Source of the DNA: Streptomyces pactum
GTDB lineage: Bacteria > Actinomycetota > Actinomycetes > Streptomycetales > Streptomycetaceae
DNA length: 64,000 nt
Direction of reading: 5' to 3'
Assembly (NCBI RefSeq): GCF_016031615.1
Contig: NZ_JACYXC010000001.1
Location: 5,084,001-5,148,000, forward strand
The notes beneath the pieces are model-generated. The model was not told where the DNA came from, searched no databases, and was given only the letters and a program-made list of their open reading frames with translations. A program made the position numbers and the translations under genes. Positions 25,622 to 34,107 of the stretch are shown here, piece by piece (position 1 is the stretch's first letter; every line of letters begins with the position of its first letter).

Positions 25622-27127
25622 GTGCCCTCCATGAACGACCTCGTACACCAGCACACCACCCTCGACGACTCCGACCTCGAATGGCTCCACCTGCTGGTCT
25701 CCGAGTGGCAGCTGCTCTCCGACCTGTCCTTCGCCGACCTGGTGCTGTGGGTCCCGACCAGTGACGGCACCCGCTACGTCTCGGTGGCCCAGATGCGGCC
25801 CAACACCGGGCCCACCTCCTACCAGGACGACATGGTCGGACATCTGGTGCCCCGGGGCCGCCGCCCGATGCTGGACGTGGCGCTCGACGAGGGCCGGATC
25901 GTCCGTGAGGGTGATCCGGAGTGGCGCGAGGAGGTCCCGGTCCGGGTCGAGTCGATCCCGGTCAGCCGGGACGGCCGGGTCCTCGGTGTGATCGCCCGGA
26001 ACACCAACCTGCTCACCGTGCGGACCCCCAGCCGGCTGGAGCTCACCTATCTCCAGAGTGCCTCCGACCTCGCCCAGATGATCGCCGCAGGAACCTTTCC
26101 CTTCCCCGGGCAGCAGGTGGACATGGACGCCTCGCCGCGCGCCGGGGACGGCCTGATCCGGCTGGACGCCGACGGCGTGGTGCAGTACGCGAGCCCCAAC
26201 GCGCTCTCCGCCTACCACCGCCTCGGTCTCGCCGCCGACCTGGTCGGCCACCACCTCGGCCGGACCACCGCGGAGCTGGCCCCGGCCCGGGGCCCGGTGG
26301 ACGAGGCCCTGGTGAAGCTGGCCAGCGGCTGGGCGCCCCGGGAGTTCGAGGTGGAGGGGGACGACGGGGTGATCCAGCTGCGGGTCATCCCGCTCAAGCC
26401 CAAGGGCACGCACATCGGATCACTGGTGCTCCTGCGCGACGTCACCGAACTGCGTCGGCGCGAGCGCGAGTTGATCACCAAGGACGCGACCATCCGGGAG
26501 ATCCACCACCGGGTGAAGAACAACCTCCAGACGGTCGCCGCGCTGCTGCGCCTGCAGGCCCGCCGGATGGACTCCCCGCAGGGGCGCGAGGCGCTCGACG
26601 AGGCGGTCCGCAGGGTCGGGTCGATCGCCATCGTGCACGAGACGCTCTCCCAGACGCTGGACGAGCGGGTCGAGTTCGACGACATCGCCGACCGGGTGCT
26701 GGCCATGGTCGCGGAGATCTCGCCGGGCCGGGTCACCGGCCGCCGCACCGGTCGCTTCGGGGTGCTGGACGCGGAGGTCGCCACCCCGCTGTCCATGGTG
26801 CTGACCGAGATCCTGCAGAACGCCCTGGAGCACGGCTTCGGGCCGGGCGAGCAGGGGAGGGTGGAGGTGGCCGCGGTGCGCACCGGCGGCGGGTCGGCCC
26901 GTCGCGGTGCGGCGGGCCGGGCCGAGAGCCGGCTGCTGGTCACCGTGGACGACGACGGGTGCGGCCTTCCGGAGGACTTCGATCCGCACCGGGCGGGGAA
27001 CCTGGGCCTGCAGATCGTACGGACCCTGGTCGAGGGGGAGCTGGGCGGCACCTTCGACATGATGCCGGCCCCCGAGCGGGGGACCCGGGTGGTGCTCGAC
27101 ATCCCGGTGCGCGGCGGCAAGCGCTGA
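25622..27127 (+). CDS. PdtaS-type sensor histidine kinase
   Basis: A 501-aa soluble kinase. The N-terminal GAF-like domain (about residues 1-150) and a PAS-like domain (about 175-285) precede a HisKA_2 H-box (EIHHRVKNNLQTVAALLRLQARR; phospho-His near 300) and an HATPase_c domain (N-box TEILQNALEHGF, G-box DDDGCGLP, GNLGLQIVRTL). PdtaS partners ANTAR-domain response regulators such as PdtaR, encoded elsewhere. GTG 25622 has no Shine-Dalgarno, but TAGGCT at 25610-25615 ends 6 bp before it, so the mRNA may be leaderless. ATG 25631 is an alternative start. A dre-like site suggests DasR input. Confidence 0.9.
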   Translation: MPSMNDLVHQHTTLDDSDLEWLHLLVSEWQLLSDLSFADLVLWVPTSDGTRYVSVAQMRPNTGPTSYQDDMVGHLVPRGRRPMLDVALDEGRIVREGDPEWREEVPVRVESIPVSRDGRVLGVIARNTNLLTVRTPSRLELTYLQSASDLAQMIAAGTFPFPGQQVDMDASPRAGDGLIRLDADGVVQYASPNALSAYHRLGLAADLVGHHLGRTTAELAPARGPVDEALVKLASGWAPREFEVEGDDGVIQLRVIPLKPKGTHIGSLVLLRDVTELRRRERELITKDATIREIHHRVKNNLQTVAALLRLQARRMDSPQGREALDEAVRRVGSIAIVHETLSQTLDERVEFDDIADRVLAMVAEISPGRVTGRRTGRFGVLDAEVATPLSMVLTEILQNALEHGFGPGEQGRVEVAAVRTGGGSARRGAAGRAESRLLVTVDDDGCGLPEDFDPHRAGNLGLQIVRTLVEGELGGTFDMMPAPERGTRVVLDIPVRGGKR

Positions 27128-27325
27128 AGCCGACCGCGCGCCCGGCGTGGTGCGCGGCCAGGCACGCGCGGAGGTTCCGGCGTACCCGCGCCGTCCGCGC
27201 CGGCGCCGGGTGGCCGTACCGGCGCCGGCCCGGTGGCCCGGCGGTGGCACCGGGCCCGGCACCGCGGGGTGCGGCGGCGGGCGTCGGGGCGGTGGTGGTT
27301 CCGTATGTGCGGCCCCAACAAGCGC

Positions 27326-27359
27326 TGAATCCCGGCCCGTTGAGTCGGGCCGGGATTCA
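27326..27359. terminator. Bidirectional hairpin terminator
   Basis: A perfect 14-bp inverted repeat (TGAATCCCGGCCCG / CGGGCCGGGATTCA) with a 6-nt loop between the convergent kinase and wblE genes. Confidence 0.8.
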
Positions 27360-27425
27360 AAGCTCACGGTGCTGTGTGCGCATCCGGGGTACTGCGCGCT
27401 GCGGCTCGGGGGCCGAGGGGCTGCG

Positions 27426-27683
27426 TCAGGCGCTGGCGTTGCGCGCCCGGTTGCGAGCGGCGCGGCGCTTCATCGCGCGGCGCTCGTCCTCGCTGAGGCC
27501 ACCCCAGACGCCGGAGTCCTGGCCGGACTCCAGCGCCCACTGCAGGCACTGCTCCATGACGGGGCAGCGGCGGCAGACGGCCTTGGCTTCCTCGATCTGC
27601 AGCAGCGCAGGACCGGTGTTGCCGATGGGGAAGAACAGCTCGGGGTCTTCCTCGCGGCAAACGGCGTTGTGACGCCAGTCCAT
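27426..27683 (-). CDS. wblE: WblE, WhiB-family iron-sulfur regulator
   Basis: An 85-aa [4Fe-4S] protein with the four cluster Cys (C9, then C-x-x-C-x(5)-C in AVCRRCPVMEQC) and the GVWGG turn, followed by a basic C-terminal tail (KRRAARNRARN). WhiB-like proteins bind sigma-70 region 4 and act as redox- or NO-sensitive transcription factors. Length and sequence match WblE (WhiB1-like, often essential). ATG 27683 has GGAG upstream. Neighbours (lipid kinase and sigH operon) match S. coelicolor order. Confidence 0.95.
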   Translation of the reverse strand: MDWRHNAVCREEDPELFFPIGNTGPALLQIEEAKAVCRRCPVMEQCLQWALESGQDSGVWGGLSEDERRAMKRRAARNRARNASA

Positions 27684-28000
27684 GGCTGCTCCATCTCCTC
27701 GTGTTGCACTACGTTGCTTGTGAATGTGAACGCTTTCACGAATCCCCCCGCAAGGGAAGGGCCGACGCCCATTTCGGGATGGGTGTGGGTCCCGTGGAAT
27801 GTGGAGGGGGTTCGGGCTCTCAAGGGGGCTTCGTTCGGCCGTCCCGATCGCCATGTAGAGATTCGCAAACCTCGGCGGCGGATACAACCCCTTCCGGAAA
27901 GTTTTTTTTGATTCCTTGGTGTCGTCTCGGTCACAGCCGTACTTCCACAGGGTGGAAGGCAGGCTAAACGTTCGACTACAAGGACTTTTGCCCCTGTCAC
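27684..28000 (-). promoter_or_regulatory. wblE upstream region with A8 tract
   Basis: No gene. Compared with its surroundings this 317-bp stretch is A/T-rich. On the minus strand it holds a run of eight A at 27909-27902, rare in this genome, a small hairpin (TTCCAC-cct-GTGGAA) around 27945-27960, and a TTTGCGAATCTCTACAT segment at 27860-27880 that may be a promoter. The long leader suggests wblE has complex regulation. Confidence 0.5.
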
Positions 28001-28969
28001 TCACACAATCACACGCAGTGCACGGCGTACGCCTGTGAACGTCACGCTCGTACGCAGTCCCAGGTGGTCACCGTCCATCTGGAAGGGCAGTGGCGCCTGC
28101 GATTGCAAGGTGAAGTCCGTCAGGTCGTGCTCCGACACCACGTGCTTCCCGCGCGGCCCGCGCTCCGGGGTGGAAGTGAGCAGCTGGGTGCCGTACCGGG
28201 CCATCGCCGCGGTGGACAGTTTGGTGAATCCGAGCAGGTCAAGGGCGGTGTCGAAGGACGCCTGGGGAGAGGCGTAGATCGGCCGGTTGCCCAGATAGGT
28301 GTAGGGGGAGGTGTTGCAGACGATGGAGAGCACCAGGTCTTCCACCGGCTCCTGCCCGGGGCGGTGGAAGCTGATCGTGCCGTGCCGGCGGTTCGGTTCG
28401 TTGACGAACTGCCGCACCGCCTGCCGGAGATAGAGCGAGTGGGTCGATCTCCTGCCGCGCTCGCGCTGCTGCTCCACCCGGCCGACCACCCCCGCGTCCA
28501 GCCCGAAGCCGGCGCAGAAGGTGAACCAGCGGGCCGGTACCGCGCTGTCCTCGGTGCCCGGGGTGCCGCCCGCCAGGCCCAGGCCGACGGTCCGCTCACG
28601 GCCCTCGCGCAGTGCGTCCAGCAGTGCGCCGGTGGCCTCGACGACATGGTTGGGCAGGCCGAGCGCCCGGGCGAAGACATTGGTCGAGCCGCCCGGCACC
28701 ACGGCCAGGCCCGGCAGCTCCTCCAGGGCCGGTCCGTTGTGCAGCAGCCCGTTGACGACCTCGTTGACCGTGCCGTCGCCGCCGAGCGCCACCACCAGCT
28801 CGTAGTCGCCGCTCTCCGCCGCGCGCCGGGCCAGATCGCGGGCGTGCCCCCGGTACTCCGTCGTGGCGACCTCCAGCTTCAGATCGCTGGCGAGCGCGTG
28901 GATCAGTACGTCACGGGTGCGGGCACTGGTGGTGGTTGCTGCCGGATTGACCACGAGAAGCGCGCGCAT
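28001..28969 (-). CDS. Diacylglycerol kinase-family lipid kinase
   Basis: A 322-aa protein of the DAGK_cat/YegS family, which phosphorylates diacylglycerol or related lipids with ATP. The nucleotide-binding motif GGDGTVNEV lies near residue 64, VVPGGSTNVFARALGLP near 91, and the C-terminal beta-sandwich ends with FQMDGDHLG. ATG 28969. It is upstream of wblE on the same strand; the S. coelicolor order is the same. Confidence 0.92.
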   Translation of the reverse strand: MRALLVVNPAATTTSARTRDVLIHALASDLKLEVATTEYRGHARDLARRAAESGDYELVVALGGDGTVNEVVNGLLHNGPALEELPGLAVVPGGSTNVFARALGLPNHVVEATGALLDALREGRERTVGLGLAGGTPGTEDSAVPARWFTFCAGFGLDAGVVGRVEQQRERGRRSTHSLYLRQAVRQFVNEPNRRHGTISFHRPGQEPVEDLVLSIVCNTSPYTYLGNRPIYASPQASFDTALDLLGFTKLSTAAMARYGTQLLTSTPERGPRGKHVVSEHDLTDFTLQSQAPLPFQMDGDHLGLRTSVTFTGVRRALRVIV

Positions 28970-29062
28970 GCGGAAAGCCTACCGGGCCCGCCGGCCCCGC
29001 CCTGGGGGCGGTCCCGGCGGACGGGACGGCCCCGGCGCACCGGTGACGGCTACCCTGCTGGG

Positions 29063-29626
29063 GTGAGCAGCAAGAAGTCCTCCTCCGTCAAGCAGGCCGC
29101 CGCCCGGTCCGCCAAGCAGCGTGCGAAGCAGCGTGCCGGGCAAGGCCCGGCGAAGACGTCGGGCGGCGCCGTGGCCGGGGGAGGGGCGACCGGTCCCGCC
29201 CCGGCCGCCGGGGAACCGGCCCCCGCCGCGGCGGGACCGCGACCGGCCCGGATCACCGCGGCCGCGGCGCTCACCGCGCTGGAGGGCGTGGTCCTCCTCG
29301 GCTTCGGCGTCTACCTGCTGGTGATGGGGATCGTCGGCGACCCGGACAGCCCGCGGCAGGCGGAGACGCTGGCGGTGCTGGTCCTGCTGCTGGCGCTGCT
29401 CCCGGTGGCCGCCGCGCGCGGGCTGTGGCGGTGCCGCTCGTGGAGCCGTGGCCCGGCGATGATCACCCAGCTGATGGCCCTGCCGGTGGCCTGGACCCTG
29501 GTGCAGACCGACGGCTGGATGATCGCGCTCGGGGTGCTCGTCGCCGCGGTCGCCTTCGGCGTCCTGGCCCTGCTCGTCAACCCGACGGCGACCCGCGCGC
29601 TCGGCATCGGCCCGCGCGACGCGTGA
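29063..29626 (+). CDS. Small integral membrane protein with basic N-terminus
   Basis: A 187-aa protein. Residues 1-75 are a Lys/Arg/Ala-rich then Ala/Gly/Pro-rich cytoplasmic tail (KQRAKQRAGQG). Residues 78-180 have four transmembrane helices (VVLLGFGVYLLVMGIV, LAVLVLLLALLPVAA, MITQLMALPVAWTLV, MIALGVLVAAVAFGVLALLV). No family recognised beyond conserved actinobacterial membrane protein. GTG 29063 has no Shine-Dalgarno; TACCCT at 29051-29056 ends 6 bp before it, consistent with a leaderless transcript. Confidence 0.85.
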   Translation: MSSKKSSSVKQAAARSAKQRAKQRAGQGPAKTSGGAVAGGGATGPAPAAGEPAPAAAGPRPARITAAAALTALEGVVLLGFGVYLLVMGIVGDPDSPRQAETLAVLVLLLALLPVAAARGLWRCRSWSRGPAMITQLMALPVAWTLVQTDGWMIALGVLVAAVAFGVLALLVNPTATRALGIGPRDA

Positions 29627-29944
29627 CCCGCACGCCCGGGCGGACGCCCCCGGCAGCGGGCGGATGACCGCGCGCCACGGGTGGTGAGAGCGCGAACAGA
29701 GGCCGGGCCGCATGGTGTGCTGCGCCGCCCCGCCGCCTGGACCCCCGGGGCCCGCCGCGGGGCCGGGCCCCCGCTCCGGCCGGTGATCCGTACGGTGCGT
29801 GGTCCGGTGTGTCCCCGGCCGGTGCCGGCACGCACCGGGGCGCCGAGCGGGACCGGTGTGCGCCGGCCCGTGGGACGCGGGCGGACCGGCGCCGCCCGCG
29901 GGGGCCGCGGTTCCGCCCGGTGCGGGGCGGAAGCCGCCCGGCCG
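29627..29944. other. Convergent intergenic region
   Basis: No gene and no clear long hairpin between the membrane protein gene and the sigma-factor gene. Confidence 0.4.
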
Positions 29945-30853
29945 CTACTCCTCGACCAGGAGCCGCTCCCGCAGCTGCGCCAGCGTCCGGGCGAGCAGCC
30001 GCGAGACGTGCATCTGCGAGATGCCCACCTCCTGGGCGATCTGTGACTGCGTCATGTTCCCGAAGAACCGCAGCAGCAGGATCTTCTTCTCCCGGGGCGG
30101 CAGGTCCTCCAGCAGCGGTTTGAGCGACTCCCGGTACTCGACCCCCTCCAGGGCCTCGTCCTCGGCGCCCAGGGTGTCCGCCACGGCCGGCGACTCGTCG
30201 TCGGTGTCGGGTACGTCCAGCGACAGGGTGCTGTACGCGTTCGCCGACTCCAGCCCCTCCAGCACCTCCTCCTCGGAGATGCCCAGGTGCTCGGCGAGCT
30301 CGTGCACGGTCGGTGCCCGGCCGTGCCGCTGGGACAGCTCGGCGGTCGCGGTGGTCAGCGACAGCCGCAGCTCCTGGAGACGGCGCGGGACCCGTACCGC
30401 CCACCCCTTGTCGCGGAAGTGCCGCTTGATCTCCCCGACGACGGTGGGCGTGGCATAGGTGGAGAACTCCACCCCGCGGTCCGGGTCGAACCGGTCCACG
30501 GACTTGATCAGGCCGATGGTGGCGACCTGGGTCAGGTCGTCCAGCGGCTCGCCGCGGTTGCGGAACCGCCGGGCCAGGTGTTCCACCAGCGGCAGGTGCA
30601 TGCGGACGAGATGGTTACGGAGCTCGGTGCGCTCGGCGGAGCCGTCCGGCAGCTCCCGCAGCCGGACGAAGAGCGCTCGGGTGCCGCTGCGGTCATGCGG
30701 ATCGTGCTGCTGCCAGGTGTCCTGCTCGTGCTGGTCCATGTGGTCCGCCCGCTCTGGTCGGTCGCCAGCCGCTTCCTGTTCCGCGGGAAGCGGTGAGGCC
30801 GGCTGCGGCGGGATGCCCGGGGTACGCACTCCCCGCGATGATGCGGTGCTCAC
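29945..30853 (-). CDS. sigH: SigH-like stress/development sigma factor (SigB/F/G family)
   Basis: A 302-aa group-3 sigma factor. Regions 2 (HLPLVEHLARRFRNRGEPLDDLTQVATIGLIKSVDRFD), 3 (LRLSLTTATAELSQRHGRAPTVHELAEHLG) and 4 (LPPREKKILLLRFF, TQSQIAQEVGISQMHVSRLLAR) are all present. The 60-residue N-terminal extension contains an internal Met (MDQHEQ); SigH of S. coelicolor is made as several isoforms, so more than one start may be used. GTG 30853 follows GGGGG. It lies 15 bp after an RsbW-like anti-sigma gene, as in the prsH(ushX)-sigH operon linked to osmotic stress and sporulation. Confidence 0.9.
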   Translation of the reverse strand: MSTASSRGVRTPGIPPQPASPLPAEQEAAGDRPERADHMDQHEQDTWQQHDPHDRSGTRALFVRLRELPDGSAERTELRNHLVRMHLPLVEHLARRFRNRGEPLDDLTQVATIGLIKSVDRFDPDRGVEFSTYATPTVVGEIKRHFRDKGWAVRVPRRLQELRLSLTTATAELSQRHGRAPTVHELAEHLGISEEEVLEGLESANAYSTLSLDVPDTDDESPAVADTLGAEDEALEGVEYRESLKPLLEDLPPREKKILLLRFFGNMTQSQIAQEVGISQMHVSRLLARTLAQLRERLLVEE

Positions 30854-30868
30854 GGAGCCCCCTTTCCG

Positions 30869-31282
30869 TCACGGCTGACCGGGGCCGGCGCCGCGCTTCT
30901 TGTGCAGGCTGATGCTGACCGTACGGTCCTCGGCGACCGTCGATTCGACCTCGCCGGCCAGCGCGGAGAGCACCGTCCAGGCGAAGGTGTCGCGCTCGGG
31001 GGCGCGGCCGTCCGTGGTGGGTGCCGACACGGTCACCCGCAGCGCGTCCTCGACCAGGCGGAACACGCAACTGAGCACACTGCCGGGGACGGCCTGCTGA
31101 AGCAGGATCGCGCACGCCTCGTCGACGGCGATGCGCAGATCCTCGATCTCGTCGAGGGTGAAGTCCAAGCGGGCTGCGAGGCCGGCGGTCGCCGTCCGCA
31201 GCACCGACAGATAGGCACCCGCAGCGGGCAGCCGGACTTCCACGAAGTCCTGGGTCCCGGGCTCGCCTGCGATCTGGGACAC
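30869..31282 (-). CDS. RsbW-like anti-sigma factor (PrsH/UshX type)
   Basis: A 137-aa single-domain HATPase_c serine kinase of the RsbW/SpoIIAB family. The N-box helix is EDLRIAVDEACAILL; the C-terminal half has DTFAWTVLSALAGEVE and TVSISLHKK. It should bind and hold the downstream sigma factor and be countered by STAS antagonists. GTG 31282 has GGAGG 5 nt upstream. Operon with the sigma gene. Confidence 0.9.
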   Translation of the reverse strand: MSQIAGEPGTQDFVEVRLPAAGAYLSVLRTATAGLAARLDFTLDEIEDLRIAVDEACAILLQQAVPGSVLSCVFRLVEDALRVTVSAPTTDGRAPERDTFAWTVLSALAGEVESTVAEDRTVSISLHKKRGAGPGQP

Positions 31283-31655
31283 CCTCACCTCCAAGGTGGC
31301 AGAGCTGGTAGAGCTGAGCTGAAACGGACGCCGGCCGCCGGCCCGCGGTGGCGGGAGGGCGCACCGGCGCGGCACTCGGTGCGGCTGTGACGCTATCGCG
31401 ATCCACCGGCCGGTGTCGCCCGGTCGGAGCACGGCCCCCGCCCGGGTGACCACGTCCCGCACCACGCGACATCACTCATGGTAGGCACATGTGTACGCAC
31501 CGTGGCTAGGGGGTGGGCGGTCCCAATTGACAACGCTTCCGGCCGCCCCGCGCATCCCGTGCCGCGCGGTCCGCGTACGCCGGGCGGCGTCCGGCGTACG
31601 CCGCGGTGACCCGCCGGGCGCCGCGAGGATCTCGCGGGGCGGCCGGCCGGCCCGG
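31283..31655 (-). other. Promoter region of the anti-sigma/sigma operon
   Basis: No gene. The stretch 31470-31560 is A/T-richer than its surroundings and should hold the operon promoter. Confidence 0.4.
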
Positions 31656-32174
31656 TCAACGGGGAACGGCTACTGCTTCGTTGCCCGTTTCTCGCGGTCC
31701 TGATGCCTGGGCGGCCAGGGCGCGCAGCGGTTCGCCGGACAGTCGCCGCACCGTCCACTCGTCCATCGCCTCGGCGCCCAGCGCCGTGTAGAAGCGGATC
31801 GCCGGTTCGTTCCAGTCCAGCACGGACCACTCGAACCGGGCGTAACCGCGGTCCACGCAGATCCGCGCCAGCTCGGCCAGGAGCGCCTTGCCGTGGCCGC
31901 CGCCGCGCGCGTGGGGGCGCACGTACAGGTCCTCCAGGTAGACCCCGTGGGTGCCGGTCCAGGTGGAGAAGTTGCGGAACCACAGGGCGAAGCCGACCGT
32001 CTCGCCGCCGTCCTCCGCGATCAGCCCGAAGACCGCCGGGTGCTCCCCGAAGAGCGCTTCCCGCAGCTGCTCCTCGGTCGCCCGCGCCTCCTCCGGCGCG
32101 CGCTCGTACTCGGCCAGCTCACGGATCATGGTGTGGATCGCGGGGACATCGGAAGGCTGTGCGGTTCGGATCAT
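31656..32174 (-). CDS. GNAT N-acetyltransferase (SAT-like)
   Basis: A 172-aa GNAT-fold acetyltransferase. Motif A (VRPHARGGGHGKALL) binds acetyl-CoA, and WNEPAIRFYTALGAEAMDEW is typical of spermidine/diamine acetyltransferase-like proteins. Likely acetylates a small amine; substrate unknown. ATG 32174. Confidence 0.88.
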   Translation of the reverse strand: MIRTAQPSDVPAIHTMIRELAEYERAPEEARATEEQLREALFGEHPAVFGLIAEDGGETVGFALWFRNFSTWTGTHGVYLEDLYVRPHARGGGHGKALLAELARICVDRGYARFEWSVLDWNEPAIRFYTALGAEAMDEWTVRRLSGEPLRALAAQASGPRETGNEAVAVPR

Positions 32175-32508
32175 GTCCAGCAGGCTAACCGGCCCGGGCC
32201 GGTGCCGGACAGTGACTTCCCGCCCCCGCGGCCCCCTCCGGGACGCCGGCCCCGGTCCGTCCCCGTGCCGCATCCGTCCGCCGGGTCCGGCCCGTCCCGG
32301 CCGGCGGGCGCCGCCGGACGTCGCGGGTGATCCGGGCACCCGGCACCGGTGCGCGCGGCGCCCGGGACCCGCACCCGGGTCACCCGGCGGCCCGGGCCGG
32401 GGCGCGGCGGCGCCGCCGGCCGCGGGCGCTCGCCCATGATGGCCGGGTCACACCGCCCGCGCCCCCCGGCCGCGGGCGCCGGGCCGGACCGGAGGGCAGG
32501 GCGAGCCG
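32175..32508. other. Divergent intergenic region between GNAT and antiporter genes
   Basis: No gene seen; very GC-rich. No operator-like palindrome noticed. Confidence 0.4.
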
Positions 32509-34107
32509 ATGGACGTGGTGCCACTTCTGATGCTGGTCGCGGGCAGCGCGGCGGTGGCCGGGGCCGCCCGCCGCACCCCGGTGTCGGCGCCGCTGGTGCT
32601 GGTCGCGGCCGGGCTCGGCGCCTCGTACCTGCCCGGCGTCCCGGAGTACGCGCTCGACCCGCACGTCGTGCTGCCGCTGCTGCTGCCGCCCCTGCTGCAC
32701 ACCGCCGCGCTGGACAGCTCGTACCTGGACCTGCGGGCCAACATCCGGCCGGTGGCGCTGCTCTCGGTCGGCTACGTCCTCTTCGCCACGGTCGCCGTCG
32801 GCTGGTTCGCCTGTCTGGTGGTGCCGGACCTGCCGCTGTCCGCCGCCCTGGTGCTGGGCGCGGTGATCGCCCCGCCGGACGCCGTCGCCGCCACCGCGAT
32901 CGCCCGGCGGGCCGGGCTGCCGGGCCGGATCACGACCATCCTGCAGGGCGAGTCCCTGGTCAACGACGCGACCGCGATCACCGCCTACAAGGTGGCGCTG
33001 GCCGCCACGGTCGGGGCGGGCGCCGGCTGGACGGAGGGGCTGGCGGAGTTCGCGGTGGCGGCCTTCGGCGGGGTGGGCGTCGGCCTGGTCCTGATGGTGC
33101 CGCTGCACTGGCTGCGCACCCGGCTGCGGGACCCGCTGCTGCAGAACACGCTGTCGCTGCTCATCCCGTTCACCGCGTACGCGGCGGCCGAGCAGGCCGG
33201 GGCCTCGGGCGTGCTGGCGGTGGTGGTGGTCGCACTCCACCTCGGCCACCACTCCTGGCAGGTGGACTTCGCCACCCGGCTCCAGGAGGCCGCGGTGTGG
33301 CGGGTGGTCGCCTTCGTGCTGGAGTCCACGGTCTTCGCGCTGATCGGCCTCCAGCTGCCGGTGGTGCTGCGCGGGCTCGGCGCGTACAGCGGGACCGAGG
33401 CGGCCCGGTACGCGGTGGCGGTCTTCCTGGCGGTGGTGGTCGCCCGTTTCATCTGGGTCTACCCGGCGACGTACGTCCCGCGATGGCTCTCGGCCACCGT
33501 CCGGGCGCGGGAGCCGGACACCGACCGGTCCACGCCGCTGATCGTCGGCTGGGCCGGGATGCGCGGCGTGGTCTCGCTGGCCATCGCCTTCTCCATCCCC
33601 GTGACCACCGACGGCGAGGAGTTCCCCGCCCGCAACCTGGTGCTCTTCCTGACCTTCACCACCGTGCTGGGTACCCTGGTCGTCCAGGGGCTGACCCTGC
33701 CGGTGCTGATCCGCGCGCTGCGGCTGCCGGGCAGGGACGCCCGGGCGGCCACCCTCGCCGAGGCGCAGGCGCAGAACGAGGCGTCCCGGGCGGCCGAGCG
33801 GCGGCTGGACGAACTCCTCGCCGACGAGCGCAACGCCCTCCCGCCGGTGCTCGCCGACCGGCTGCGGACCGTGCTGGAGCGGCGCCGCAACGCGGTGTGG
33901 GAGCGGCTGGGCGGGGGGAACCCGCTGACCGGCGAGTCCGTGGACGACACCTACCGGCGGCTGGCGCGGGAGATGATCGACGCCGAGCGCACGGTCTTCG
34001 TGGACCTGCGGAACGCGCGGCGGATCGACGACGAGATGCTGCGGACGCTGCTGCACCGGCTCGACCTGGAGGAGGCGGCGGCCTACCGGGAGGAGGGGGC
34101 GGACTGA
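32509..34107 (+). CDS. Na+/H+ antiporter (CPA1/NhaP family)
   Basis: A 532-aa membrane protein with about 12 transmembrane helices (residues 1-405) and a cytoplasmic helical tail of 125 residues rich in charged residues. APPDAVAATAI near residue 123 and GESLVNDATAI near 147 are the ion-binding helices of CPA1 exchangers; WAGMRGVVSLAIAF near 350 is also diagnostic. It exports Na+ (or K+) in exchange for H+. ATG 32509. Confidence 0.92.
   Translation: MDVVPLLMLVAGSAAVAGAARRTPVSAPLVLVAAGLGASYLPGVPEYALDPHVVLPLLLPPLLHTAALDSSYLDLRANIRPVALLSVGYVLFATVAVGWFACLVVPDLPLSAALVLGAVIAPPDAVAATAIARRAGLPGRITTILQGESLVNDATAITAYKVALAATVGAGAGWTEGLAEFAVAAFGGVGVGLVLMVPLHWLRTRLRDPLLQNTLSLLIPFTAYAAAEQAGASGVLAVVVVALHLGHHSWQVDFATRLQEAAVWRVVAFVLESTVFALIGLQLPVVLRGLGAYSGTEAARYAVAVFLAVVVARFIWVYPATYVPRWLSATVRAREPDTDRSTPLIVGWAGMRGVVSLAIAFSIPVTTDGEEFPARNLVLFLTFTTVLGTLVVQGLTLPVLIRALRLPGRDARAATLAEAQAQNEASRAAERRLDELLADERNALPPVLADRLRTVLERRRNAVWERLGGGNPLTGESVDDTYRRLAREMIDAERTVFVDLRNARRIDDEMLRTLLHRLDLEEAAAYREEGAD

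Noticed and set aside
27888..27912. TTCCGGAA followed by eight T as an intrinsic terminator on the plus strand
   Set aside because: The stem is only about four bases, and no plus-strand gene ends there.
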